Assembly: GCA_009787445.1 (NCBI GenBank)
Contig: WRFX01000003.1
Span: 1 to 50,359, forward strand
Reading direction: 5' to 3'
DNA: 50,359 nt
Origin: Chitinivibrionia bacterium
GTDB taxonomy: Bacteria; Fibrobacterota; Chitinivibrionia; Chitinivibrionales; Chitinivibrionaceae
Part shown: in pieces, positions 1-9,040 of the stretch
Layout of the letters: every line of letters starts with the position of its first letter
Numbering within the stretch: the stretch's first letter is position 1
The notes under the pieces: model-generated
Told to the model about the DNA's origin: nothing
The model's input: the letters and a program-made list of their open reading frames with translations, nothing else
The model's database searches: none
Program-made: the position numbers and the translations under genes

Positions 1-38
1 TCCTTTTTTGTTTGGTCGGATATTATTACCCGCTTTCA
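1..38 (-). CDS. Possible 5' end of a leftward gene (partial, unknown)
   Basis: An ATG at 36-38 on the minus strand opens a frame that stays open to the window edge (13 codons, beginning MKAGNNIRPNKKG). It lies exactly where the promoter at 45-73 would start transcription, but no Shine-Dalgarno sequence precedes it. Too little sequence is present to recognise a family, and it may equally be untranslated leader. Confidence 0.25.
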
Positions 39-44
39 TAATAT

Positions 45-73
45 ATTATGCAACATATTTTTTTAAATGTCAA
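45..73 (-). promoter_or_regulatory. Strong leftward sigma-70-type promoter at the window edge
   Basis: Read on the minus strand there is a perfect -35 box TTGACA (68-73), a 17-base spacer and a near-consensus -10 box CATAAT (45-50). Transcription would begin near position 38 and leave the window to the left. The expected start coincides with an ATG at 36-38, so the message would be leaderless or the real start lies further left. What is seen is the box sequence and spacing; activity is inferred. Confidence 0.55.
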
Positions 74-133
74 GTGTTTTTTGTAATTTTTGTGATTTTT
101 TGTGAAAATTTTTTTAATTTTGTTGTGCGGGGT

Positions 134-169
134 GGGATGTATTTTGCGGGATACGTCCCTTTTTGTTTT
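134..169 (+). terminator. Intrinsic-terminator-like hairpin upstream of recQ
   Basis: Arms GGGATGTAT (134-142) and ATACGTCCC (151-159) pair over nine positions with one T.G wobble. They enclose an 8-base loop and are followed by TTTTTGTTTT (160-169). It is oriented rightward and lies 64 bases before the recQ start, with only about 90 bases between it and the leftward start at 38. It could attenuate recQ or end a short upstream transcript. The structure is seen; the role is inferred. Confidence 0.6.
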
Positions 170-232
170 ATCGCCAAATAGTATTTTTATGAACAATAAT
201 AACGACCGTTTTAAGTTTTGGAAAAAATAAAA

Positions 233-2083
233 ATGACAAAACACGAAGTTCTTAAACAATATTTCGGATATTCGAGTTTTAGAAAAGGACAAGAAGAAAT
301 AATCGATTCCATATTGCAAAAACGCGACTGCTTGGCGGTAATGCCGACGGGCGCGGGAAAATCGATATGCTTTCAAATTCCCGCGATGATTTTAGAAGGA
401 ATTACCGTCGTAATTTCACCGCTGATTTCGCTTATGCGCGACCAAGTTTTAAGTTTGGTCGAAGACGGAATTCCCGCCGCGTTTATAAATACGGAATTAA
501 GTTATAGTCAAACAGTTAAAGTTCTTGAAAACGCTAAAAAAGGCGCATATAAAATAATTTACGCCGCGCCCGAACGGCTTGATAGCGCAGATTTCGTTTC
601 TTTCGCCAAAACGTGCGACATTTCAATGATAACGATAGACGAAGCGCATTGTATTTCGCATTGGGGAAACGATTTTCGCCCGAGTTATCTAAAAATCGGC
701 GAATTTATGAACAATCTTTCAAAACGTCCAATAATTTCCGCATTCACCGCGACGGCTACGCAAGACGTTAAAAACGATATTGCCGAAATTCTTAAACTGC
801 AAAATCCGCATATTTTAACGACGGGTTTTAATCGCGAAAATTTATATTTTGACGTGAAAAAACCCAAAAATAAGTATGACGAATTGCTAAAATATCTCAA
901 AGAAAATTCTGAAAAAAGCGGCGTTATTTATTGTTCCACGCGCAAAACCGTCGAGGACGTTTGCGAAAAATTACAAAAAGACAATTTTGACGCGACGCGC
1001 TATCACGCGGGACTTTCAAACGACGAACGCAAAAATAATCAGGACGATTTTATTTTCGACAGAAAAAAAATTATTGTCGCGACAAACGCTTTCGGAATGG
1101 GAATCGATAAGAGCAACGTTTCGTATGTTATACATTATAATATGCCGAAAAATATTGAAGGTTATTATCAGGAAGCGGGACGCGCGGGGCGCGACGGTTC
1201 GCCGTCGGAGTGCGTGCTTTATTTTTCAAACAGCGATATAATTACGATTAAAATGTTTATCGAAAAAACGGGCGAAAACAATCCCGAACTATCGCAGGAA
1301 GAAATAGAAATTATTCAAAAACGCGATAGGGAACGCTTGAATAAAATCGTAAATTATTGCCGAACAGCCGACTGTTTTAGAGATTATATTTTGGATTATT
1401 TTAGCGACGACGAAGACGTAAAATGCGGAAATTGCGGGAATTGCGACAACAAAAATCCGATAGAAAAAAAGGATATTACGATAGAATCGCAAAAAATTTT
1501 GTCGTGCGTTTGGCGGATGAATCAGAAATTTGGAATTACGCGAATTATCGAAGTTTTGCGGGGAGGCAACTCCGAAAAAGTTTTTGAATTTGGCTTTGAC
1601 AAACTGACGACTTACGGAATTATGAAAGAATATTCGCAAAAGGAAATTCATAATATTTGCGATTATCTTATCGATAAGGAATTTTTATTGCAAACGACGG
1701 ATAAATATCCGATAATAAAATTAACCGATAAATCAAACGAAATTTTGCGCGACAGAAAACAGATTTTAATGCCGTATAGAAAAGATATTATTTTGTATAA
1801 AAACAAACCGTTTAAGGAAAAATTTCACAATGCCGCAAAACTCGGAATAAACGATAATTTATTGTCGGCGCTAAAAAAATTGCGTTTGGAATTAGCCAAC
1901 AGAGAAAAAGTTCCCGCGTATGTTATATTTCACGACAGTTCGCTTATCGATATGTCGATTCGTTTGCCGTCTAACGAAAAGGAATTTTTGCAAATATCGG
2001 GCGTCGGAAAAAGCAAAATGGAAAAATACGGCGAAAAATTTTTAAATCGCATTAGGGAATTTCGCGAGGCAAATAAAAGTTAA
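233..2083 (+). CDS. recQ: ATP-dependent DNA helicase RecQ
   Basis: A 616-residue superfamily 2 3'-5' DNA helicase for recombinational repair and stalled-fork processing. Walker A is PTGAGKS (residues 38-44), the DEAH box is at 136-139 followed by CISHWG, and TATATQDV and the arginine-finger motif RAGRDG follow. The zinc-binding cysteines (CRTADC, then CGNCGNC) sit before the winged-helix RQC region. The last 80 residues form an HRDC domain ending in ISGVGKSKMEKYG, so the full RecQ-RQC-HRDC architecture is present at normal length. I chose the ATG at 233; an in-frame TTG at 218 adds five residues and has no better ribosome site. It converges on tgt with only 31 bases between stops, holding a weak A-run/T-run pair that might terminate both. 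The hairpin at 134-169 lies in its leader. Confidence 0.95.
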   Translation: MTKHEVLKQYFGYSSFRKGQEEIIDSILQKRDCLAVMPTGAGKSICFQIPAMILEGITVVISPLISLMRDQVLSLVEDGIPAAFINTELSYSQTVKVLENAKKGAYKIIYAAPERLDSADFVSFAKTCDISMITIDEAHCISHWGNDFRPSYLKIGEFMNNLSKRPIISAFTATATQDVKNDIAEILKLQNPHILTTGFNRENLYFDVKKPKNKYDELLKYLKENSEKSGVIYCSTRKTVEDVCEKLQKDNFDATRYHAGLSNDERKNNQDDFIFDRKKIIVATNAFGMGIDKSNVSYVIHYNMPKNIEGYYQEAGRAGRDGSPSECVLYFSNSDIITIKMFIEKTGENNPELSQEEIEIIQKRDRERLNKIVNYCRTADCFRDYILDYFSDDEDVKCGNCGNCDNKNPIEKKDITIESQKILSCVWRMNQKFGITRIIEVLRGGNSEKVFEFGFDKLTTYGIMKEYSQKEIHNICDYLIDKEFLLQTTDKYPIIKLTDKSNEILRDRKQILMPYRKDIILYKNKPFKEKFHNAAKLGINDNLLSALKKLRLELANREKVPAYVIFHDSSLIDMSIRLPSNEKEFLQISGVGKSKMEKYGEKFLNRIREFREANKS

Positions 2084-2114
2084 AAAAAGCGTATTTTTTT
2101 TATTGACAAGCAAA

Positions 2115-3239
<1,125 letters not shown>

Positions 3240-4682
3240 TTATTCGATTTTCCCCAAATTTTCTTCAAATTCTTTTACGTCGATAATTTTGGGGTTTAAT
3301 TTTTCGAGCGAAAATCCGTTGTATTCGGGCATACTTTTTAGCGCGGAAGTATCGGTAACGACAACCGTAAAAAATTCTTTTTCGCCGAGAAATTTTTTCG
3401 CCTCGAAACTCACGCTGTCCGCCGAAATTACTCTCAATCTTTTTTCATATTCAATGTAATGATTTGATTTTCTGCCGTCAAATTCGTCTTTCAAAAACGT
3501 CGAAACCCTGTCTTCGCTCGTGCGAAAAGCCGACGGAAGCGACAAAATAAACTGCTCGATTTTTTCATTTACTTCGTCCGCCGAAAATTTTTCGTTTGCG
3601 GTATTTTCAATAATTTCGTCGACCAAAACGCAAGCGCGATTTGTGCTTTCTATTTTTGTGAAAAACTGCACGGCAAACGTCGCGGGAAAGCGATAATTGC
3701 TACCAATTTGCGAATGGATAGAATAAGTCAGCCCTTCGTCGCTGCGAATCCGCGAAACAAGTCGCGAATTAAATCCGCCGCCCAAAATTTCGTTAAAAAT
3801 CGTAAGCGGATAAAATCTGTCGTCGGGACGCTTAAAAGACGGCAATCCCGCAATAACATACGACTGATTTAAGCCGTCTTTGTGAATTATGACGGTTTTC
3901 GGAGAGTCAGCCGTTTTTATTTCGGGAAATTTGCGCGAATTTTCGTTTCGCTTTTTGCCGAAATTCTTTTCAACAAAACTTTTTATAACATTTTCGTCAA
4001 TATCGCCGCTTGCCGCGACTATTATTTTTGCATCGTTCGTCAAATATTTGTGATACGATAAAAGGTCGTTTTTCGTAATTTTTTCGGCAAAATCCGACGG
4101 CAAAAGTTCGCTTATTGGCGTTTCGGGATAAATCAGCGATTTCCAACCCGCCGAAAGCAAGTTTGCGGGATTATCGAATCTGTGAATTATTTTTTGCGCT
4201 AATTTTGTTCTGTTCAGTTCAACTCTCGCGGAATCAAAAAGCGGATTTTGCAGAATATCTTCAAGAATTTCAAAGGCGATTTTTCGATTTTGCGAAAGTC
4301 CCGAAACAATAAAATCCGTCCTGTCGTTTCCTGCGTTTACCGAAATTGAAACGGCGTTTAGCGCGAGCAAACTGTCAATTTTTGCGGGAGAAAATTTTTT
4401 GCTTCCGCCGCTTCTTACAGATAACGAATACAACTGCGAAACTCCTTTTGGCTGTGGGGTTTCAAGTAAACTTCCCGCTTCAAAACTCATCTGAAAATAA
4501 AAAAGTCCGACGGAATTGTCTTTTTCGTAATAAAACGGAATTTTGCCGATGGTTTTTCTATAAGTTTTTCCGTCCGGAAGTTTCCATTTTAATTCGCCAA
4601 ACTTCAGCGAATCGGGATGCGGAATTTGCGCAAAAATCGCAAAAACCGCTATTAAAATTAAAAAAGCAATAATTTTTTTCAT
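3240..4682 (-). CDS. Exported M16-family peptidase homologue lacking the zinc motif
   Basis: A 480-residue protein with an N-terminal signal peptide (lysines, then a hydrophobic stretch ending AIFAQ), so periplasmic or envelope-bound. The fold matches M16 (insulinase/processing peptidase): an N-half ending near residue 230, then a C-half with GGGFNSRLVSRIRSDEGLTYS, the conserved Arg/Tyr region of the partner domain. The inverted zinc motif HxxEH should follow G80-V81 but reads QLYSL (83-87), so both histidines and the glutamate are missing. It is therefore likely the non-catalytic partner of an M16 pair, or a chaperone-like relic. No catalytic partner is in the window. Its ATG overlaps the stop of the 67-residue gene upstream in an ATGA, so its translation may be coupled to the toxin-antitoxin-like trio. 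tgt follows 3 bases later. Confidence 0.85.
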   Translation of the reverse strand: MKKIIAFLILIAVFAIFAQIPHPDSLKFGELKWKLPDGKTYRKTIGKIPFYYEKDNSVGLFYFQMSFEAGSLLETPQPKGVSQLYSLSVRSGGSKKFSPAKIDSLLALNAVSISVNAGNDRTDFIVSGLSQNRKIAFEILEDILQNPLFDSARVELNRTKLAQKIIHRFDNPANLLSAGWKSLIYPETPISELLPSDFAEKITKNDLLSYHKYLTNDAKIIVAASGDIDENVIKSFVEKNFGKKRNENSRKFPEIKTADSPKTVIIHKDGLNQSYVIAGLPSFKRPDDRFYPLTIFNEILGGGFNSRLVSRIRSDEGLTYSIHSQIGSNYRFPATFAVQFFTKIESTNRACVLVDEIIENTANEKFSADEVNEKIEQFILSLPSAFRTSEDRVSTFLKDEFDGRKSNHYIEYEKRLRVISADSVSFEAKKFLGEKEFFTVVVTDTSALKSMPEYNGFSLEKLNPKIIDVKEFEENLGKIE

Positions 4683-4882
4683 ATTAGTTTCTCCTCAAAT
4701 TTATTGTCTATATCCAAAAAGGCGTTTTCAATCCGTTCTGTATGATACATCTGATACATCTGCATAATATATTCGCTTATGTTCGTTTCGTCAAGTTCCG
4801 TTAATAAATCCGCAGTATATACGTTTTTATATTCGGCGTATTTTTCCAAAAGATACAGAAAAAAAGCATATTCATTGGACAT
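4679..4882 (-). CDS. Small DUF3791-like protein (putative antitoxin-side member)
   Basis: A 67-residue acidic protein starting MSNEYAFFLYLLEKYAEYKN and containing an MYQMYHTERIENAF segment. The pattern (short helical protein, xYxxxHTxxIENAxxDID near the end) resembles DUF3791, a family usually encoded next to DUF3990 genes. I recognise this by pattern only. It overlaps the preceding 86-residue gene by 11 bases and the following M16 gene by 4, so it is embedded in a coupled translation unit. The likely role is neutralising or accompanying the DUF3990 protein. Confidence 0.6.
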   Translation of the reverse strand: MSNEYAFFLYLLEKYAEYKNVYTADLLTELDETNISEYIMQMYQMYHTERIENAFLDIDNKFEEKLI

Positions 4883-5132
4883 AATAAGCGTCTCCTTTTA
4901 TGTACGACGATTCTCGCGGATTTCCGTTTTCAAGTTCATTTTTATACATATCAAATATTACAAACGGCGATTCTCTAAACAATTTTAATTCTTCGTCGGA
5001 TAACATTTTATACGTTTGCGAAAAAATAAAGTTTCTTATTGCCGTTTTTTCGTCAATTTTATAAACTTCGCATATTTTTGGTATCACCCAAATATCGAAA
5101 AAATACAAATAATCGCTGTTTATTTTTTTCAT
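4872..5132 (-). CDS. Small hypothetical protein, middle gene of a DUF3990 trio
   Basis: An 86-residue soluble protein with no signal peptide, rich in aromatic and acidic residues (MKKINSDYLYFFDIWVIP start, DEELKLFRESPFVIFDMYKN in the middle). I do not recognise a family with confidence. Its start overlaps the stop of the DUF3990 gene by 4 bases and its end overlaps the 67-residue gene by 11. The three are therefore translated as a set, and it is probably an accessory or second antitoxin. Interval, overlaps and amino-acid character argue for a real gene. Confidence 0.65.
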   Translation of the reverse strand: MKKINSDYLYFFDIWVIPKICEVYKIDEKTAIRNFIFSQTYKMLSDEELKLFRESPFVIFDMYKNELENGNPRESSYIKGDAYYVQ

Positions 5133-5617
5133 AATTCGATAATTTCCTTTAATTTAACTCGTTTTAACGACAAATTCGTCTTAAAAACAAATTGGTCTAT
5201 CAATTTTTCGGCTTGTATTTCGCTTAACGCAACAGGCGCGTATAAATCTTTGTTTTTAGCGTTCATATACGCCTGCAAAACCGGCATAGTATTATCGTTG
5301 GCAACGGGACCGATTATTAAATCGTAATTATCGTCCGAGTATTTTTCTATTCTATGTTCGCAAACAAAATCAAGCCATTCTTTCGTCGGTTTTTCAAATT
5401 TCTTTACCGATAATTCTTGTAGCGAATTTTCATCAAACTCATATATATTTAATAAAGGTTTGCCGAAATTGGCTCTTTTAACCACAACTTTTGCCCAATC
5501 AATCGCTTGCGTTTTATTACTTGTTGTGTAAAATCCCGCTCCAAAATCAAGCGTTCTGTTCGGCAGAATTATTCTTACTTTATCAAATTTTATATTAGTT
5601 CCGTGATACAAAAACAT
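5129..5617 (-). CDS. DUF3990 ADP-ribosyltransferase-like toxin candidate
   Basis: A 162-residue protein with the DUF3990 pattern: MFLYHGTNIKFDKV at the N-terminus (the H-x-T-like NAD site), DFGAGFYTTSNKTQAIDWA near residues 25-44 (the Tyr position), a WLDFVCEHR segment, and YDLIIGPVANDNT near residue 100. DUF3990 is considered an ART-fold family and often sits beside DUF3791 in toxin-antitoxin-like operons. Here it is the first gene of a coupled trio, preceded by AAAGGAG eight or so bases before the ATG and by a short inverted repeat at 5655-5675. Toxicity and the modified target are unknown; NAD-dependent transfer is an inference from the family. Confidence 0.75.
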   Translation of the reverse strand: MFLYHGTNIKFDKVRIILPNRTLDFGAGFYTTSNKTQAIDWAKVVVKRANFGKPLLNIYEFDENSLQELSVKKFEKPTKEWLDFVCEHRIEKYSDDNYDLIIGPVANDNTMPVLQAYMNAKNKDLYAPVALSEIQAEKLIDQFVFKTNLSLKRVKLKEIIEL

Positions 5618-5654
5618 CTATATTTTTTCTCCTTTTATCCAAAGAAAATACCAT

Positions 5655-5675
5655 TTGCCTTTTTGATTTCGGCAA
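5655..5675. promoter_or_regulatory. Short inverted repeat upstream of the DUF3990 trio
   Basis: TTGCC (5655-5659) and GGCAA (5671-5675) form a five-base dyad with an 11-base centre, 38 bases before the DUF3990 start. Toxin-antitoxin operons commonly autoregulate through such dyads, so it is a candidate operator. The arms are short enough to occur by chance. Confidence 0.25.
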
Positions 5676-5700
5676 TTTGACAAAAAATAATTTTTGTTTT

Positions 5701-6636
5701 TCATATTCTCCTCAAAAAATCTTCGTAAGCGATTTTAATGCCTTCTTCAAAATTTACTTTGGGTTTCCAGCCGAGTCCTCTTAAAAAAGACGAATCCATA
5801 AGTTTTCTTGGGGTGCCGTCGGGTTTTGATTTGTCCCAAGTCAAATTTCCCTGAAATCCTACGATGCGTTTTATCGTTTCGGCGAGCGCTTTTATCGTTA
5901 TTTCTTCGCCGCTGCCGACGTTTACGTGTTTGTCTCCCGAATAATTTTGAATTAAAAACAGGCAGGCGTCGGCAACGTCGTCGGCAAATAAAAATTCGCG
6001 CAAAGGAGAGCCCGTTCCCCAAACGGCGACTTCGTTTGAATTTGCAACTTTTGCTTCGTGAAAACGTCTAATCAATGCGGGAAGCACGTGCGAATTTTCA
6101 GGATGATAATTGTCGCCGATTCCGTATAAATTTGTCGGCATCGCCGAAATAAAATCGCAATTATATTGTCTATTTGCGCTTTCGCAAAGTTTTATAGCCG
6201 CAATTTTTGCCAAAGCATACGGCTCGTTTGTCTGTTCCAATTCGCCCGTCAAAAGCGAGTTTTCCGTTATTGGCTGTTCTGCAAATTTCGGATAAATGCA
6301 GGAAGAGCCGAGATTCAAAAGTTTTTTTACGCCAAATTTTCTTGCCGCTTCCACTACGTTTGCCGCAATCATTAAATTTTGATAAATAAAATCGTATCTG
6401 TAAGTGTTGTTTGCGTAAATTCCGCCGACTTTTGCCGCCGCCAAAAAGACGAATTGCGGTTTTTCTTTCTCAAAAAAACCATTGACCGCCGCTTGATTTG
6501 TTATGTCTAATTCGTCGTGTGTTTTTGTGATAATGTTGGTAAATCCGTTTTCTTTAAGTTTTCTTACTATGGCTCCGCCGACCATTCCTCTGTGTCCCGC
6601 GACAAAAATTTTCGATGTTTTTTCAATTTTTTCCAA
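5701..6636 (-). CDS. fcl: GDP-L-fucose synthase
   Basis: A 311-residue extended short-chain dehydrogenase that epimerises and reduces GDP-4-keto-6-deoxymannose to GDP-L-fucose with NADPH, supplying fucose for surface glycans. The Rossmann motif GHRGMVGG (14-21) is present. So are the catalytic Ser111/Cys113 (LGSSCIYP), Tyr140 and Lys144 (PYALAK) and His183 (ENSHVLP). [12 protein letters not shown] and PTNLYG are family hallmarks. Length is normal. The partner GDP-mannose 4,6-dehydratase is not in the window. It follows the CotH-like gene by 84 bases and may be read from the same leftward transcript. An AAGGAG-type site precedes the ATG. Confidence 0.93.
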   Translation of the reverse strand: MEKIEKTSKIFVAGHRGMVGGAIVRKLKENGFTNIITKTHDELDITNQAAVNGFFEKEKPQFVFLAAAKVGGIYANNTYRYDFIYQNLMIAANVVEAARKFGVKKLLNLGSSCIYPKFAEQPITENSLLTGELEQTNEPYALAKIAAIKLCESANRQYNCDFISAMPTNLYGIGDNYHPENSHVLPALIRRFHEAKVANSNEVAVWGTGSPLREFLFADDVADACLFLIQNYSGDKHVNVGSGEEITIKALAETIKRIVGFQGNLTWDKSKPDGTPRKLMDSSFLRGLGWKPKVNFEEGIKIAYEDFLRRI

Positions 6637-6720
6637 ATTTTTCTCCTTATTTTTATTGAGAAAATACTAATTGCTCACAACACTCCCGCAAATAAAAAAC
6701 GTAACGCTTATTTATTTATT

Positions 6721-7845
6721 TCAAAATTTATTAAGTTTAGTCCGAATATACGTTTTTATTTCCGCAATATGCTCGCCCAAATTTTCACCTTGAATATACG
6801 GGTCGAATTTGTACGCCTGCGAAAACTCGTTTTTCAAACTGTCTAAAATTTCAATAATATTGTCAATATTATGCAAAGTATTGAAAACGACATCTTCTCG
6901 TTTCAATAATTTCCCAGTAATCGAATCGTTTTCGCTTAAATAAATATCTTCCGCTTTTTCCAAAAGTCCGTTTTCAAATTTGGGGAAATTAGTAGGAATT
7001 ACAAAACCGTCTTCTCTCGTATTTCCAAACGTAAAATCCAAATCGTATGGAATTATCTGAAATTTGCCGTCGTTTTTTGTGTTGCATATATGAATATTAT
7101 TCGTAATTCCGTCGATATGATATATCGACGAACACATAAAAGAATATTTTGCGACATTGTCTATATTCAAAATTTTTTTTATTCTTTCTTTGTCGTTTTC
7201 GTCCAAAGCGGAGATTAAAATGTTCAAATCGTCGTAATTTATTGAACTTTGCGGAATAAGTTTTTCAAAACTCATCGACGAATTACGTCCGTCTTTGAAT
7301 GTGAACGCTCCGCTCATTGTAATGCGATAAAGCGAATTTATTTTGACGTTTCGCCGTTCAAAAAACTTTTCGTCAATCGGTTCGCGCGAAATGTAAAGTC
7401 CTTGATAAACGTTGTTTATGCTCAAAGCGACAAAATGCGTTTTCGGAACTAAAAAATCGCCGTCTTTTTCAAAAATTATATTCGCAAAAACTTCTCTGCA
7501 ATAACTTTTGTCGGCGTTTTGCGCGACGTAATGCCAATCGCCTTCGTCGGTTTTAATGTGAAAAGACGGCTTCGGATAATATCGCGAAGAGTTTCCGCGC
7601 CGCCTGATTTTTCCCGTTTTTTTTACGCCGTCTTTTTCTATCGTTATTGCGGCGTATTCGTTTACCAATGCGTTTTTTCGCAAATCGGCAAAATCGTCTT
7701 CGCGCATTTCTATGGCGATATGCGGCAAACCGAATAATTTTTGCGGAACTTCGTTATTAAATTGCGAACAGGAAACGAACAAAAATATTCCCGCGACGTA
7801 AAATGCGCGCGTAAATGTTTTTAATATTTTCATTTTGCCATTCAT
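6721..7845 (-). CDS. CotH-family kinase-like lipoprotein
   Basis: A 374-residue CotH-domain protein. The N-terminus has a hydrophobic stretch ending LFVSC, predicting lipidation at Cys26 and export. CotH landmarks follow in order: RGNSSR (83-88), PKPSFHIK (91-98), YQGLYISREPID (147-158), HIDGITNNIHI (243-253) with the proposed catalytic Asp, and IPYDLDFTFG (265-274), the metal-binding DxDxxFG-like motif. Spore CotH is an atypical protein kinase, and bacterial homologues outside spore formers are largely uncharacterised. The gene is 6 bases downstream of an outer-membrane barrel gene and divergent from VTC-domain and DUF4956 genes, a grouping I recall as recurrent for CotH. Activity on a surface partner is inferred. 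The start at 7845 is chosen because it follows the upstream stop directly; an internal ATG five codons in is possible. Confidence 0.85.
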   Translation of the reverse strand: MNGKMKILKTFTRAFYVAGIFLFVSCSQFNNEVPQKLFGLPHIAIEMREDDFADLRKNALVNEYAAITIEKDGVKKTGKIRRRGNSSRYYPKPSFHIKTDEGDWHYVAQNADKSYCREVFANIIFEKDGDFLVPKTHFVALSINNVYQGLYISREPIDEKFFERRNVKINSLYRITMSGAFTFKDGRNSSMSFEKLIPQSSINYDDLNILISALDENDKERIKKILNIDNVAKYSFMCSSIYHIDGITNNIHICNTKNDGKFQIIPYDLDFTFGNTREDGFVIPTNFPKFENGLLEKAEDIYLSENDSITGKLLKREDVVFNTLHNIDNIIEILDSLKNEFSQAYKFDPYIQGENLGEHIAEIKTYIRTKLNKF

Positions 7846-7851
7846 AAATAT

Positions 7852-8910
7852 TCACCAAACTACATAAATTTCGGTTAAAATTCTCTCGCTTATTATCTGC
7901 GGGGATTTTGACGTTTGATTTTTCGCCGTCATAATTAAATCTATATTTGTGCGCCATTGCAAGCGGTCTTTTTTAGTAAAGCAAAAATTCACTCCCGGAC
8001 GCGCCTGCCAATATGCGTTTTTAAGATTAACGGAATCGTTGAAATACGAAATTTCGTAAATCGGAACTAACTTTTTCAAATGTTTTCGCTTAATTTCTAT
8101 GGGAAAACTTTCTTGAAATCGCAATCCTAAAAAGCCAATATTTTGTATTTCCCTATACGCCAAAGAATCGTAATAGTTCAAATACAAATATCCGTATTTT
8201 TCAGGATTTTTCCCCCAAAGCGCTTCAAATTCAAAATCGGTAAATTTGCCGTCAAACTCCAAACCAAAATTGCCGAAAACCGAATTTTTTGGCTCTTCCG
8301 AACCGTCTTCTTTTTCCAAATAATTTTCATACATTCCGGCGATAAAAAATTTTGTTTTTGAAATTTGTTTGGAAATCAGAGCCAAATTGACGAACGTTCT
8401 CGCCGAACCGTCTCCCGCAAATCCGCCTATAAGTGTGTAAGACGGAAATTTATATCTGTATTGAATCGTAAAATCGCGTCCTAAAAGGCAAAAATCTTCC
8501 AAAATATCGTTTATCATAGATTTTTTTATGAGTAAATTGTCTTTTTCGCTTTTTATCTCTTCCAACGAAAACATTTTTTTCATAAATCCCACGCGGGCAT
8601 TTGAATTGTCAAAATTGTAGCGCACAAACAATTTTTTTAAGTTCAAATCGGTAAAACGATGGTCAAATTCCAAGTCAAATTCGACTTCTACGCTGTCGGC
8701 GGGCAAAATTTTCAATTCGGTTTCTACGACGCCGATTCTGTTTAATCGGCTGTCGTTCACCACTCTGTCGCCAAGTCCGCCGACCGCTTTAAAGTCGATT
8801 CCTACTTCGGCAATTCCGCCAAATTTCACTTTATCTTTTTTCTTTTTTTCGTCTTGTGAAAAAGCAAACGCGAAAAACAATATTATAATTATTAAAATTT
8901 TCGATTTCAT
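7852..8910 (-). CDS. Predicted outer-membrane beta-barrel (porin-like)
   Basis: A 352-residue protein with a signal peptide (MKSKILIIIILFFAFAFSQ) followed by a lysine-rich linker. It then has alternating hydrophobic/polar strands with many aromatic residues (for example VRYNFDNSNARVGFMKKMF and FTIQYRYKFPSYTLIGGFAG) and ends in Trp, as outer-membrane barrels do. Layout and strand pattern recall phosphate-selective porin O/P, but I cannot assign it firmly. It heads the leftward transcript barrel-CotH(-fcl) and faces the VTC/DUF4956 pair across about 130 bases. It may be the outer-membrane anchor, channel or substrate of the CotH lipoprotein. Confidence 0.7.
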   Translation of the reverse strand: MKSKILIIIILFFAFAFSQDEKKKKDKVKFGGIAEVGIDFKAVGGLGDRVVNDSRLNRIGVVETELKILPADSVEVEFDLEFDHRFTDLNLKKLFVRYNFDNSNARVGFMKKMFSLEEIKSEKDNLLIKKSMINDILEDFCLLGRDFTIQYRYKFPSYTLIGGFAGDGSARTFVNLALISKQISKTKFFIAGMYENYLEKEDGSEEPKNSVFGNFGLEFDGKFTDFEFEALWGKNPEKYGYLYLNYYDSLAYREIQNIGFLGLRFQESFPIEIKRKHLKKLVPIYEISYFNDSVNLKNAYWQARPGVNFCFTKKDRLQWRTNIDLIMTAKNQTSKSPQIISERILTEIYVVW

Positions 8911-9040
8911 AATGCGTTAAAATAATAAATTTTGAGTTGAAAAAGCGAATTTTTTGTTATTTTTTACGAATTTTTGAATAATGATTTCGGAAAATAATTA
9001 TTTTACGCTCAAAAAAATTGTTTTTTTAGGAAATTCTCTA

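Noticed and set aside
26-376. Leftward open frame of 116 codons overlapping the recQ start
   Set aside because: It runs through the recQ 5' end, is Lys/Phe/Ile-rich, and resembles no family. It also covers the recQ upstream terminator.
2084-2114. A-run/T-run pair between recQ and tgt as a terminator
   Set aside because: The stem would be only A-T pairs with a short loop; too weak to list as a feature.
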